DNA from: Clostridiales bacterium
GTDB lineage: Bacteria; Bacillota; Clostridia; Oscillospirales; Oscillospiraceae
Assembly: GCA_022774865.1 (NCBI GenBank)
Contig: JALFLH010000003.1
Location: 1-64,000 of the forward strand
DNA length: 64,000 nucleotides
Direction: 5' to 3'
Positions 34,343 to 41,770 of the stretch are shown piece after piece. The notes below the pieces were generated by a model, which was not told where the DNA came from, did not search any database, and was given only the letters and a program-made list of their open reading frames with translations. A program made the translations under genes and the position numbers. Position 1 is the stretch's first letter, and every line of letters begins with the position of its first letter.

Positions 34343-35610
34343 TTTAATCTCCTTATCAATGCAAGCCAGAGTTTGCGAACGAAGAACGTGAACAGCGCCA
34401 GCACGCCGGCCGCAGTCAGCAGCGCCAGTGCTGCGGAGGGAGCGGTGGCGGCGGCTTTTTTTGCTTCGGGTTCCGTTTCCGCCGTCATGGTTTCAGCGAC
34501 GGCGGTTATCTCCGCGATCTCTGTGGGCTGTGGCGCATCCGTTCCCTGTCCGGGAAGCGCAACCTGAATCTGAAACGCCGCGGTGGCGCGGTAGTTGTTT
34601 TCCGTGTATTTTACGGTGATAATCTGCGTGCCTGTCCGGCTGAGGTCAAAACCGGAAAGCTCGCACAGTGCGGTGACGGCTTTGCGGTAGCCGGTGTCAT
34701 AGACGGCAGTGACCATCAGGGAGAGCTGACCGCCCGGCTCGTACAGCGTCTGTCCCTCCACGGCGATGTAGGAAAGACGGGATAGCGAAGGCTGGGGCAG
34801 ATCGCTCAGGCTGATACCGGCAATCGCTGCCACGTCGGAGGCCTGAGAGGAAACGCTTTCGGAGGACTGACCGGTCTGGTATGCCGCAGTACCGCATATT
34901 TCATAGAGGGTTCCGCCGCTGCGGTAGGCATCCAGGACGCTCTGGGTATAAAAGCACATACTGCCGCGCCGGAGATGGTAATCACTGGTGACCATGGCAA
35001 GACTTTTGACCTGCGGATAGTCGGAGCGGAGCAGGGCGATGGAATACTGGGCGTTCTGTACGGTGCTCAGGGAATTGTTTTCAATGATAATCCGGCTGCT
35101 GTCCACTCCCTTGCGGATCAGCCATGCGGCCATCTGACCGGCTTCGGTGACATCGGAATTGTATCTGGCGGTTCCGCCGCCAGTGCAGAGAAGATAGGCG
35201 TTGGGGTATTTCTGAGCAGCTTCCAGCGCCACCTTCAGCCGCCCGACCAGTTCTCCCCGCATGGAGCCGGTTGGCATCAACTGAAATCCCAGAACCACGA
35301 TGCACAGGGAGTTGTCCTCCGGCAGCCCGTCGGGGAGGGTATCCGAGCGAATGTCCATCCGGGTATTCGTCTGCGTCCAGAAGTCCATGATGTTTTCCCA
35401 GGCAGCGGCGTGGACGGTATCCGTCTGAACGAGATCTTCGCAGATCCGGCCGATATCCGTGGCGGCGCGCTCCTGATAAAAACGGTAGTAATTGATAAGC
35501 TGCTGCACACAGGCGGTGCTCGCGTCCCCGGCGGCAAAGACGGTGCCGGCGGAAGAAAGCACGATGACCAGCGAAAAGACAACCAGCAGTATTCTTCTTT
35601 TTGCGTTCAT
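34339..35610 (-). CDS. Exported YdcF/DUF218-family protein with C-terminal membrane anchor
   Basis: 423 residues. Signal peptide (about 1-27), then an N-terminal helical part, a YdcF/DUF218 domain (IVVLGFQLMPTGSMRGELVGRL, LLCTGGGTA, EAGQMAAWLIRKG, VTSDYHLRRG), a bacterial Ig-like domain near 310-380 (SYIAVEGQTLYEPGGQLSLMV) and a final transmembrane helix with a basic tail. DUF218 proteins such as SanA are linked to envelope integrity. No strong ribosome site is seen before the ATG. It heads a two-gene operon with the nitroreductase and has a consensus promoter with phased TTGACA-type repeats. Enzymatic role unknown. Confidence 0.87.
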   Translation of the reverse strand: MNAKRRILLVVFSLVIVLSSAGTVFAAGDASTACVQQLINYYRFYQERAATDIGRICEDLVQTDTVHAAAWENIMDFWTQTNTRMDIRSDTLPDGLPEDNSLCIVVLGFQLMPTGSMRGELVGRLKVALEAAQKYPNAYLLCTGGGTARYNSDVTEAGQMAAWLIRKGVDSSRIIIENNSLSTVQNAQYSIALLRSDYPQVKSLAMVTSDYHLRRGSMCFYTQSVLDAYRSGGTLYEICGTAAYQTGQSSESVSSQASDVAAIAGISLSDLPQPSLSRLSYIAVEGQTLYEPGGQLSLMVTAVYDTGYRKAVTALCELSGFDLSRTGTQIITVKYTENNYRATAAFQIQVALPGQGTDAPQPTEIAEITAVAETMTAETEPEAKKAAATAPSAALALLTAAGVLALFTFFVRKLWLALIRRLK

Positions 35611-35683
35611 TTGACTTTCAACCTTAAAATGGAATCTATGTGATCCGGCTGCTAAAAAGCACACAAGACCGCAATTTCCAAAT

Positions 35684-35735
35684 ATTATATCAGATAAGTC
35701 GAAAAATGTCAAAGAAATGTCAGAAAAATGTCAAA
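35684..35735 (-). promoter_or_regulatory. Consensus promoter with Pho-box-like 11-bp phased repeats
   Basis: On the minus strand TTGACA (35712-35707), 17 bp, TATAAT (35689-35684). The -35 is the third of three direct repeats, TTTGACA, TCTGACA, TTTGACA, starting every 11 bp. PhoB/PhoP-type response regulators bind such helically phased hexamers. It drives the ydcF-like and nitroreductase genes. Confidence 0.75.
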
Positions 35736-35764
35736 GCAAAGCGGCTTTCGCAGCTCCCATCACA

Positions 35765-36042
35765 AGAAATGACCCCTGACTGCTGCATCCTTCGATACAT
35801 ACAATCAGGGGTCATTTCTGCTGCTTGGGATCTGTCATCACTGGTTAACCTCGCTTTCTGCGGAATCAGCGATGTATGATCTTCAAAAAGAACCCACTCC
35901 GAAACACAGTTCATCTGTTCAATTCCCCATGAGCGGGGAGCGCTTCTGCGTTGGAATCATTCCATGAAGAAAGCCATCGCCCTGACCCGGCATTCTGTCC
36001 GGGCCGTCAGGTTCTCACCTGTCCACTGGTATCACCCTTTCT
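35765..36042 (-). ncRNA. Promoter-driven structured RNA candidate, family unknown
   Basis: A 17-bp-spaced promoter (36049-36077) predicts a transcript from about 36042 leftwards into a region without any credible ORF. Local helices are clear: CAGGT-GAGA-ACCTG (a GNRA tetraloop), CCCGG-ACAGAATG-CCGGG, CCCC-GCTCAT-GGGG, GCGATG with a distant CATCGC, and a final 15-bp perfect stem, AGAAATGACCCCTGA with TCAGGGGTCATTTCT (35765-35819, 25-base loop). No known riboswitch, RNase P, tmRNA or SRP motif was recognised. It stops just short of the YdcF promoter, so it looks like a stand-alone RNA. Confidence 0.5.
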
Positions 36043-36048
36043 GACTAC

Positions 36049-36077
36049 AATATAGCACAATAAATTTAAAATGGCAA
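36049..36077 (-). promoter_or_regulatory. Promoter of the RNA candidate
   Basis: TTGCCA, 17-bp spacer, TATATT with extended TGC, minus strand. Confidence 0.6.
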
Positions 36078-36142
36078 GACGGAAAATTGTATAAAACCAA
36101 CAGCTTCCGCTGATGCAATTCCATGAATTCCATGTGCGGACA

Positions 36143-36171
36143 TTGACAGTCCTGTGTAAATCTGATATATT
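36143..36171 (+). promoter_or_regulatory. Consensus promoter running into a terminator
   Basis: TTGACA, 17-bp spacer, TATATT. The predicted start at about 36178 lies only 4 bases before the hairpin at 36182-36198. Confidence 0.6.
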
Positions 36172-36181
36172 TATTTTAAAC

Positions 36182-36205
36182 GCCGGTCATTGACCGGCAT
36201 TTTTT
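36182..36205 (+). terminator. Terminator between two strong plus-strand promoters
   Basis: GCCGGTCA and TGACCGGC with a one-base loop centre, followed by ATTTTTT. Confidence 0.7.
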
Positions 36206-36210
36206 ATGCC

Positions 36211-36239
36211 TTGACATCATAAAACAAATGTTCTATAAT
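36211..36239 (+). promoter_or_regulatory. Perfect consensus promoter with LexA-like box, for the Y-family polymerase
   Basis: TTGACA, exactly 17 bp, TATAAT. The spacer contains AAAC-AAAT-GTTC (36222-36233), one base away from the Gram-positive SOS box GAAC-N4-GTTC. Bound LexA would block both promoter elements. Confidence 0.82.
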
Positions 36240-36271
36240 ATGATTTGAAGAACAATTAAGGGGGGCGTGTC

Positions 36272-37774
36272 ATGGCCGGATACAAAACCTATATCGCCAT
36301 TGACCTGAAATCCTTTTATGCCTCCCAGGAGTGCGTCGAGCGGGGACTTGACCCGCTGACCACCAATCTGGTGGTGGCGGATGCGGGCCGGACAGAGAAA
36401 ACCATTTGTCTGGCGGTATCTCCATCGCTGAAGGCCCACGGAATCCCCGGACGGGCGCGGTTGTTTGAAGTGGTGCAGAAGGTGAAGGAGATCAACGCCA
36501 TGCGCCGGGCGAACGCGCCGGGGCGGGTGCTGACTGGGAGTTCCAGCGACGCGCTGGAACTGAAAGCCAATCCGTCGCTGGCGCTGGACTACATCATCGC
36601 GCCGCCCAGAATGGCGCACTATATGGAGTGCAGCACAAAAATCTATGAGGTGTATCTGAAATACGTTGCCCCGGAGGATATCCATGTCTATTCCATCGAT
36701 GAGGTGTTCATCGATGCCACGCCGTATCTGAAAATGAATGGCCTATCGCCCCGGAAATTTGCCCGGAAGATCATTCAGGATGTGCTGACTACCTCCGGCA
36801 TTACAGCCACAGCCGGCATCGGCACCAATCTGTATCTTTGCAAGGTGGCCATGGACATTGTGGCCAAGCACGTGGAGCCGGATGCGGAGGGCGTCCGGAT
36901 TGCGGAGCTGGACGAAATGAGCTACCGCCGCCAGCTCTGGAGCCACCGGCCGCTGACGGATTTCTGGCGGGTAGGGCCGGGATACGCAAAAAAACTGGAG
37001 CAGTGCGGGATGTATACCATGGGGGACGTGGCCCGGTGCTCGGTGGGGAAACCGGGAGAGTTTTACAATGAAGATCTGCTTTACCGGCTCTTTGGGGTGA
37101 ACGCCGAGATGCTGATTGACCATGCGTGGGGGTGGGAGCCGTGTACCATCGCGGATATCAAAGCCTATAAGCCTGCATCCAACAGCCTTGGCTCCGGGCA
37201 GGTGCTCCATCGCCCCTATTCCGCAGAAAAGGGGAAGCTGATTGTCCGGGAGATGACCGATCTTCTGGTGCTGGATCTGGTGGACAAGGGGCTGGTGACC
37301 GATCAGATGGTGCTGACGGTGGGTTATGACGTGGAAAGCCTGACCAATGCTCCAAATTTCCGGGGACAGATTACCATGGATCGCTATGGACGCCGGGTAC
37401 CGAAGCATGCCCATGGAAGCGTTAATCTGAGCTGCCATACCTCCTCCACTAAACTGATTATGGACGCGGTCATGGAGCTGTACGACCGGATTGTGGATTC
37501 CGGTCTCCTGATCCGGCGGATCAATCTGGTGGCGAATCATGTGGAGCGGGAGAACCTGACAGCATCCGGCACCGATTACCGGCAGGTGAGCCTGTTTGAC
37601 GAGCCGGAACTGCAGACAGAGGCAGCGGAGCTGGAGCGGGAGCGCCGCCGCCAGCGGGCGGTGCTGCAAATCCGCAAAAAATACGGGAAAAACGCTATTT
37701 TGAAAGGCATGAATTTTGAAGAGGGCGCCACGACGCGTGACCGCAACGCGCAGATCGGCGGCCACAAGGCATGA
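36272..37774 (+). CDS. Y-family translesion DNA polymerase (UmuC/UvrX-like)
   Basis: 500 residues. AIDLKSFYASQECVERG carries the first catalytic aspartate (Asp11), and VYSIDEVFIDATPY near 140 carries the second acidic pair. ATAGIGTNLYLCKVAMD and a helix-hairpin-helix-like FWRVGPGYAKKLEQCGM follow, then little-finger sequence and a basic C-terminal tail. It copies damaged DNA with low fidelity. It lies behind a promoter with an SOS-like box and upstream of a YolD-like partner, the arrangement of B. subtilis uvrX-yolD. Secure for family. Confidence 0.95.
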   Translation: MAGYKTYIAIDLKSFYASQECVERGLDPLTTNLVVADAGRTEKTICLAVSPSLKAHGIPGRARLFEVVQKVKEINAMRRANAPGRVLTGSSSDALELKANPSLALDYIIAPPRMAHYMECSTKIYEVYLKYVAPEDIHVYSIDEVFIDATPYLKMNGLSPRKFARKIIQDVLTTSGITATAGIGTNLYLCKVAMDIVAKHVEPDAEGVRIAELDEMSYRRQLWSHRPLTDFWRVGPGYAKKLEQCGMYTMGDVARCSVGKPGEFYNEDLLYRLFGVNAEMLIDHAWGWEPCTIADIKAYKPASNSLGSGQVLHRPYSAEKGKLIVREMTDLLVLDLVDKGLVTDQMVLTVGYDVESLTNAPNFRGQITMDRYGRRVPKHAHGSVNLSCHTSSTKLIMDAVMELYDRIVDSGLLIRRINLVANHVERENLTASGTDYRQVSLFDEPELQTEAAELERERRRQRAVLQIRKKYGKNAILKGMNFEEGATTRDRNAQIGGHKA

Positions 37775-37784
37775 GGAGAAAACC

Positions 37785-38201
37785 ATGAACAACCGCGATT
37801 CCTATGACGATATCATCAATCTGCCCCACCATGTTTCGGCCAGACGGGCCAGAATGTCCATGACTGACCGGGGCGCCCAGTTTTCGCCCTTTGCGGCTCT
37901 GACCGGCTTCGACGCGGCCATCGAAGAGACAGACAGGCTGACCGACCGGCGCATTGAGCTGACGGAAGGGGAAAAGGAAATTCTCAACGACACGCTTCTT
38001 GGAATCATGGAACGCATCGCGGAACAACCCGAGATTGGGGTTACCTATTTTGTGCCGGATCAGCGGAAAGCAGGGGGAGCCTATATCCGCCGGACAGGCA
38101 GGGTGAAAAAGATCGACCCCTGCGGACGCAGCATTCTGATGACGGATGGAACCGTCATGGCCATGGAGCAGATCATCAAGCTGGAAGAGCTTTCGGATTG
38201 A
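37785..38201 (+). CDS. YolD-like protein, partner of the Y-family polymerase
   Basis: 138 residues starting MNNRDSYDDIINLPHHVSARR. The segment MSMTDRGAQFSPFAALTGFD is conserved in clostridial proteins encoded beside Y-family polymerases, and the C-terminal IRRTGRVKKIDPCGRSILM is a small beta domain like YolD. GGAGAAAA precedes the ATG and only 10 bases separate it from the polymerase gene. It may load, regulate or protect the polymerase; no mechanism is established to my knowledge. Confidence 0.85.
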   Translation: MNNRDSYDDIINLPHHVSARRARMSMTDRGAQFSPFAALTGFDAAIEETDRLTDRRIELTEGEKEILNDTLLGIMERIAEQPEIGVTYFVPDQRKAGGAYIRRTGRVKKIDPCGRSILMTDGTVMAMEQIIKLEELSD

Positions 38202-38307
38202 GAATTTCACCGGATATGCTGAGACAGCAGGGGATGATTTCTGCGGTGCACAGAACGGAAATCCGCCCGATCACCGCAGGCAGGGAGTTGGGGTGGATAT
38301 ATGTGAT

Positions 38308-38334
38308 TTAGCACTCGCGTAGAAAGAGTGCTAA
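38308..38334. promoter_or_regulatory. CIRCE operator (HrcA box)
   Basis: TTAGCACTC, nine bases, GAGTGCTAA: a perfect CIRCE inverted repeat. It lies about 185 bases upstream of hsp20, which it presumably controls. The rest of 38202-38518 holds no gene. Confidence 0.95.
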
Positions 38335-38518
38335 TATTTACAGACAGTTCATAGTCTGTCCATAAAAAGTGCGATTTTCGGGGATATAGTAACGGTAAAC
38401 AAAAAGAAAAACAGATGGCTCCCAATCCCAACGCAAAGATCGCCGGCTCCGCCGACCTTGCCGGATGAAAGGTTACAGGCGGCACAGGAACCATCAAAAC
38501 GCAATTGGAGGAATTGTT

Positions 38519-38965
38519 ATGTTGGAAATTATGCATAGAAATACGCACCCGATGAACGCTTATAACCCCTTCCGCGACATGGAGGAAATGGAACGCCGCT
38601 TCTTCAATGACCCCTTCTTCAGCACACCCGATCTTGCCACTTTCAAGACCGATATTACCGATGAGGGTGACCACTTCCTGCTGGAAGCCGATCTGCCGGG
38701 TTTTGACAAGAACGACATCCATCTGGAAATCAACGGTGACACGCTGAGTGTTCAGGCAGTGCGCCACTCCAAGGTGGAGAAGAAGGACGGCAACAACCGC
38801 GTGGTTCGCATGGAACGTTCCTACGGCACCTACAGCCGCCAGTATGATATCACCGGCATTGATGCCGATCATATCACCGCCAAGTACGACAACGGCGTGC
38901 TGAAGCTGTGCCTGCCCAAAAAGGCGCAGCTTGAAAACGGCGGCAGACGTCTGGAAATCGAGTAA
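38519..38965 (+). CDS. Small heat shock protein, Hsp20/alpha-crystallin family
   Basis: 148 residues. The alpha-crystallin domain spans about 38-140, with TDITDEGDHFLLEADLPGFDKNDI, the middle strand VVRMERSYGTYSRQY and the conserved NGVLKLCLPKK (the GVL motif). It holds unfolding proteins as an ATP-independent chaperone. GGAGGAA precedes the ATG. The upstream CIRCE implies HrcA repression and heat induction. Confidence 0.97.
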   Translation: MLEIMHRNTHPMNAYNPFRDMEEMERRFFNDPFFSTPDLATFKTDITDEGDHFLLEADLPGFDKNDIHLEINGDTLSVQAVRHSKVEKKDGNNRVVRMERSYGTYSRQYDITGIDADHITAKYDNGVLKLCLPKKAQLENGGRRLEIE

Positions 38966-38980
38966 CATCGAGCAAAGATC

Positions 38981-39016
38981 AAAGGGCTCCGGAGATGATT
39001 CCGGAGCCCTTTCTTT
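38981..39016. terminator. Terminator between hsp20 and the HTH-SOR gene
   Basis: AAAGGGCTCCGGA / TCCGGAGCCCTTT stem followed by CTTTTG. It serves hsp20 and, in part, the converging minus-strand gene. Confidence 0.8.
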
Positions 39017-39018
39017 TG

Positions 39019-39603
39019 TTACAGGCGCTTTTTCATCAGCCCATGCCGGTTGCAGTAGAAATACAGAATGCCGTGGCCGTGCAGCTGCATCCGGGCTTCA
39101 GCGTTTCCTTCGGGGTATAGCTTCACAAGCTGAAACCGGTCGGAAGAGGCGAATGCCATAAAGGAGATATAATGTGTTTTGGTCATGGGATGTGAGATGG
39201 TCAGAAAATGCGCATCCTCCACACGTTGGATAAGAAGCGTATGTTCCGCGTCCGGATCTTCGGCATCCAACGGGGGCAACGTGACTCCGCAGCAGCTGAC
39301 CACCGCATCGCCCGTGCAATGGATCACGTTGCCGCAGATGGGGCAGACGTAAAGCCGGGAACGGATCACATTGCAGGAACGGTTGCGGTTGATGATCTGC
39401 TCACCGTTCATCAATTCAATGACCGAAACATCCAGCGCCTGCGCCAGCGGTTGAATCAGCGTCAGATCCGGCAGTCCTTTCCCCGTTTCCCATTTGGAAA
39501 CGGCCTTGTCGCTGACGCCGATCCGTTCGCCCAGTTCGGATTGGGTCAGATGTTTGTTTTCCCGCAGCTTGCGAATGGTATTGCCTGTGACATAGGTATT
39601 CAT
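39019..39603 (-). CDS. HTH regulator fused to a superoxide-reductase (desulfoferrodoxin-like) domain
   Basis: 194 residues. Residues 5-62 form an XRE-type helix-turn-helix (LTQSELGERIGVSDKAVSKWETGK). Then comes a rubredoxin-like knot (CPIC at 87-90, CC at 104-105) as in class I desulfoferrodoxins. The C-terminal SOR fold has the full His4Cys set of the catalytic iron site: His121, HPMTKTH (138 and 144), and YCNRHG (Cys184, His187). All ligands being intact argues for a metal-bound, redox-active sensor or a bifunctional protein. AGGAG lies 8 bases before the ATG at 39603. Probable targets are itself and redox-defence genes; this is inference. Confidence 0.9.
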   Translation of the reverse strand: MNTYVTGNTIRKLRENKHLTQSELGERIGVSDKAVSKWETGKGLPDLTLIQPLAQALDVSVIELMNGEQIINRNRSCNVIRSRLYVCPICGNVIHCTGDAVVSCCGVTLPPLDAEDPDAEHTLLIQRVEDAHFLTISHPMTKTHYISFMAFASSDRFQLVKLYPEGNAEARMQLHGHGILYFYCNRHGLMKKRL

Positions 39604-39627
39604 TGCAATCACTCCTTTTCTGCCGTC

Positions 39628-39656
39628 AGCATATCATGAAAACCCAAAAGATACAA
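39628..39656 (-). promoter_or_regulatory. Promoter of the HTH-SOR gene
   Basis: TTGTAT, 17-bp spacer, TATGCT on the minus strand. Confidence 0.55.
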
Positions 39657-39679
39657 CCTACGGAGCGTAGAGCCGCCGC

Positions 39680-39695
39680 TTTCACCCCGGTGAAA
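39680..39695. promoter_or_regulatory. Palindrome between the divergent HTH-SOR and topoisomerase promoters
   Basis: TTTCACC-CC-GGTGAAA, a perfect 7-bp dyad. It is a candidate operator for a dimeric regulator such as the neighbouring HTH protein. Confidence 0.5.
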
Positions 39696-39716
39696 AACGG
39701 CCGCTGTTGACTTCCG

Positions 39717-39745
39717 GGAGAAAACTGCGTATAATAAAATAGAAT
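39717..39745 (+). promoter_or_regulatory. Sigma-A promoter of the topoisomerase operon
   Basis: TTGACT, 17-bp spacer, TATAAT; about 24 bases of leader before the start at 39776. Confidence 0.8.
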
Positions 39746-39775
39746 TTATATGTCAAGCTTAGGCAGGTATCTGAT

Positions 39776-41758
39776 ATGGCAACAAAAAAGCAGGAACAGT
39801 ACGGCAATTCCAGTATCTCCATGCTCAAGGGGGAGGAGCGGGTTCGAAAGCGTCCCGCGGTTATTTTCGGCTCCGATGATCTGGAGGGTTGCAAGCACGC
39901 GGTGTTTGAGATTCTTTCCAACGCCATTGATGAGGCGCGGGAGGGATACGGGGACACCATCATTGTGACCCGGTACGAGGATCTCAGCGTGGAAGTGGAG
40001 GACTTTGGCCGTGGCTGCCCGGTGGACTATAACGAGAAAGAAAAACGGTTTAACTGGGAGCTGGTATTCTGTGAGATGTACGCCGGCGGCAAATACGGCG
40101 AAAACGGAGAAAACTACGAATACAGTCTGGGTCTGAACGGCCTGGGCTCCTGCGCCACCCAGTACGCTTCCGATTTCTTTGACGCCACCATCCGCCGGGA
40201 CGGATACCGCTATGACCTGCATTTTGAAAAGGGCAGGAATATCGGCGGCCTGAAAAAGCAGCCAACCGACCGGAAGAAAACCGGTTCTCTCTTTCACTGG
40301 CGGCCGGACAAGCAGGTTTTTACCGATATCAACATTCCAGTGGACTATTACCGGGATGTGCTGAAGCGGCAGGCCGTTGTCAACAAGGGCATTACCTTCC
40401 GCTTCCGCAATCAGGTGGGCAAAACCTTTGAAACCGAGGAATACTGCTATCCGGGCGGCATCAGGCAGTATCTGGAGGAGCTGGTGGGGGACAACGCCTT
40501 CACCATGCCGGTGTACTGGGAGACGGAGCGCCGGGGCCGGGACGCGGAAAACCGCCCGGAAATGAAGCTGAAAATCACCGTCTCCTTCTGCTTTTCCAAG
40601 CAGGTCAGCCACATCGAGTATTACCACAACTCCTCCTGGCTGGAATACGGCGGCAGCCCCGACAAGGCGGTGCGTTCCGGCTTTACCGCGGCCTTTGATA
40701 AATACCTGCGGGACAGCAACAAATATATTAAGAACGAGAGCAAAATCATCTTCCAGGACATTCAGGACAGCCTGGTTCTGGTGACCAACTGCTTCTCCAC
40801 CATCGGCTGCTTTGAGAATCAGACGAAAAAAAGCGTCAATTCCAAGTTCACCCAGGACGCCATGACCGCGTTTTTCAAGGAGCAGCTCCAGGTCTGGTTT
40901 ATTGAGAACAAGCAGGAGGCCGACCGGGCGGCGGATCAGATTCTGGTGAACAAGCGCGCCAGAGAGTCCGCCGAAAAGACTAAAAGCAACGTGAAGAAAA
41001 AGCTGTCCGGTTCCATCGACATTTCCAACCGGGTGCAGAAATTCGTGGACTGCCGCAGCCGGGATGCCTCCGTGCGGGAGCTGTATATCGTGGAGGGCGA
41101 TTCCGCATTGGGCAGCGTGAAGCTGAGCCGGGATGCGGAATTTCAGGGCATCATGCCGGTGCGGGGCAAGATCCTCAACTGCCTGAAGGCCGACTATACC
41201 AAAATATTTGCCAGCCCCATCATCACCGATCTGATGAAAGTGCTGGGCTGCGGAGTGGAAGTGCAGGGCAAGAAGGCCAAGGAGCTGAGCAGTTTCGATC
41301 TGTCCCAGTTGCGCTGGAACAAGGTCGTCATCTGCACCGATGCGGATGTGGACGGCTTCCAGATCCGCACCCTGATCCTGACCATGCTCTACCGGCTCTG
41401 TCCCACGCTGATCCGGGACGGCTATGTGTATATCGCGGAGTCCCCGCTGTTTGAGATCACCTGTAAGGACAAGACCTGGTTTGCCTACAACGAGCAGGAA
41501 AAGGTGAAAATTCTCAAGGAACTGGAGGGCAAAAAGGTCACAATCCAGCGCTCCAAGGGTCTTGGCGAAAACGATCCGGAGATGATGTGGATGACCACCA
41601 TGAACCCCGAGACGCGGCGGCTGATCAAGGTCATGCCCGAGGACGCGGAGCGGACGGCACACTATTTTGATGTACTGCTGGGGGACAGCCTGAGCGAGCG
41701 GAAGAATTTCATCGCCGAAAATGGCGCCAGATATCTGGAACTGGCGGATATTTCCTAA
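39776..41758 (+). CDS. parE: Type IIA topoisomerase B subunit (ParE/GyrB-like, divergent)
   Basis: 660 residues with GHKL ATPase, transducer and Toprim domains. Recognisable motifs: RKRPAVIFGSDDLEG, EILSNAIDEAREGYG (Mg/ATP site), GLNGLGSCATQ, the Toprim EGDSALGSVK, PVRGKILNCLKA and CTDADVDGFQIRTL. Several core positions deviate from gyrase: EGDSALG instead of EGDSAGG, and GLNGLGS instead of GLHGVGA. It relaxes or decatenates DNA with the A subunit encoded 12 bases downstream. I infer a topoisomerase IV-like role; the symbol is approximate because gyrase versus Topo IV cannot be separated by eye. Confidence 0.88.
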   Translation: MATKKQEQYGNSSISMLKGEERVRKRPAVIFGSDDLEGCKHAVFEILSNAIDEAREGYGDTIIVTRYEDLSVEVEDFGRGCPVDYNEKEKRFNWELVFCEMYAGGKYGENGENYEYSLGLNGLGSCATQYASDFFDATIRRDGYRYDLHFEKGRNIGGLKKQPTDRKKTGSLFHWRPDKQVFTDINIPVDYYRDVLKRQAVVNKGITFRFRNQVGKTFETEEYCYPGGIRQYLEELVGDNAFTMPVYWETERRGRDAENRPEMKLKITVSFCFSKQVSHIEYYHNSSWLEYGGSPDKAVRSGFTAAFDKYLRDSNKYIKNESKIIFQDIQDSLVLVTNCFSTIGCFENQTKKSVNSKFTQDAMTAFFKEQLQVWFIENKQEADRAADQILVNKRARESAEKTKSNVKKKLSGSIDISNRVQKFVDCRSRDASVRELYIVEGDSALGSVKLSRDAEFQGIMPVRGKILNCLKADYTKIFASPIITDLMKVLGCGVEVQGKKAKELSSFDLSQLRWNKVVICTDADVDGFQIRTLILTMLYRLCPTLIRDGYVYIAESPLFEITCKDKTWFAYNEQEKVKILKELEGKKVTIQRSKGLGENDPEMMWMTTMNPETRRLIKVMPEDAERTAHYFDVLLGDSLSERKNFIAENGARYLELADIS

Positions 41759-41770
41759 AAGGAGTGCACT

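Noticed and set aside
35765-36042. RNase P, tmRNA, SRP RNA or a known riboswitch
   Set aside because: The signature strings of these families are absent; it was kept only as an unassigned RNA candidate.
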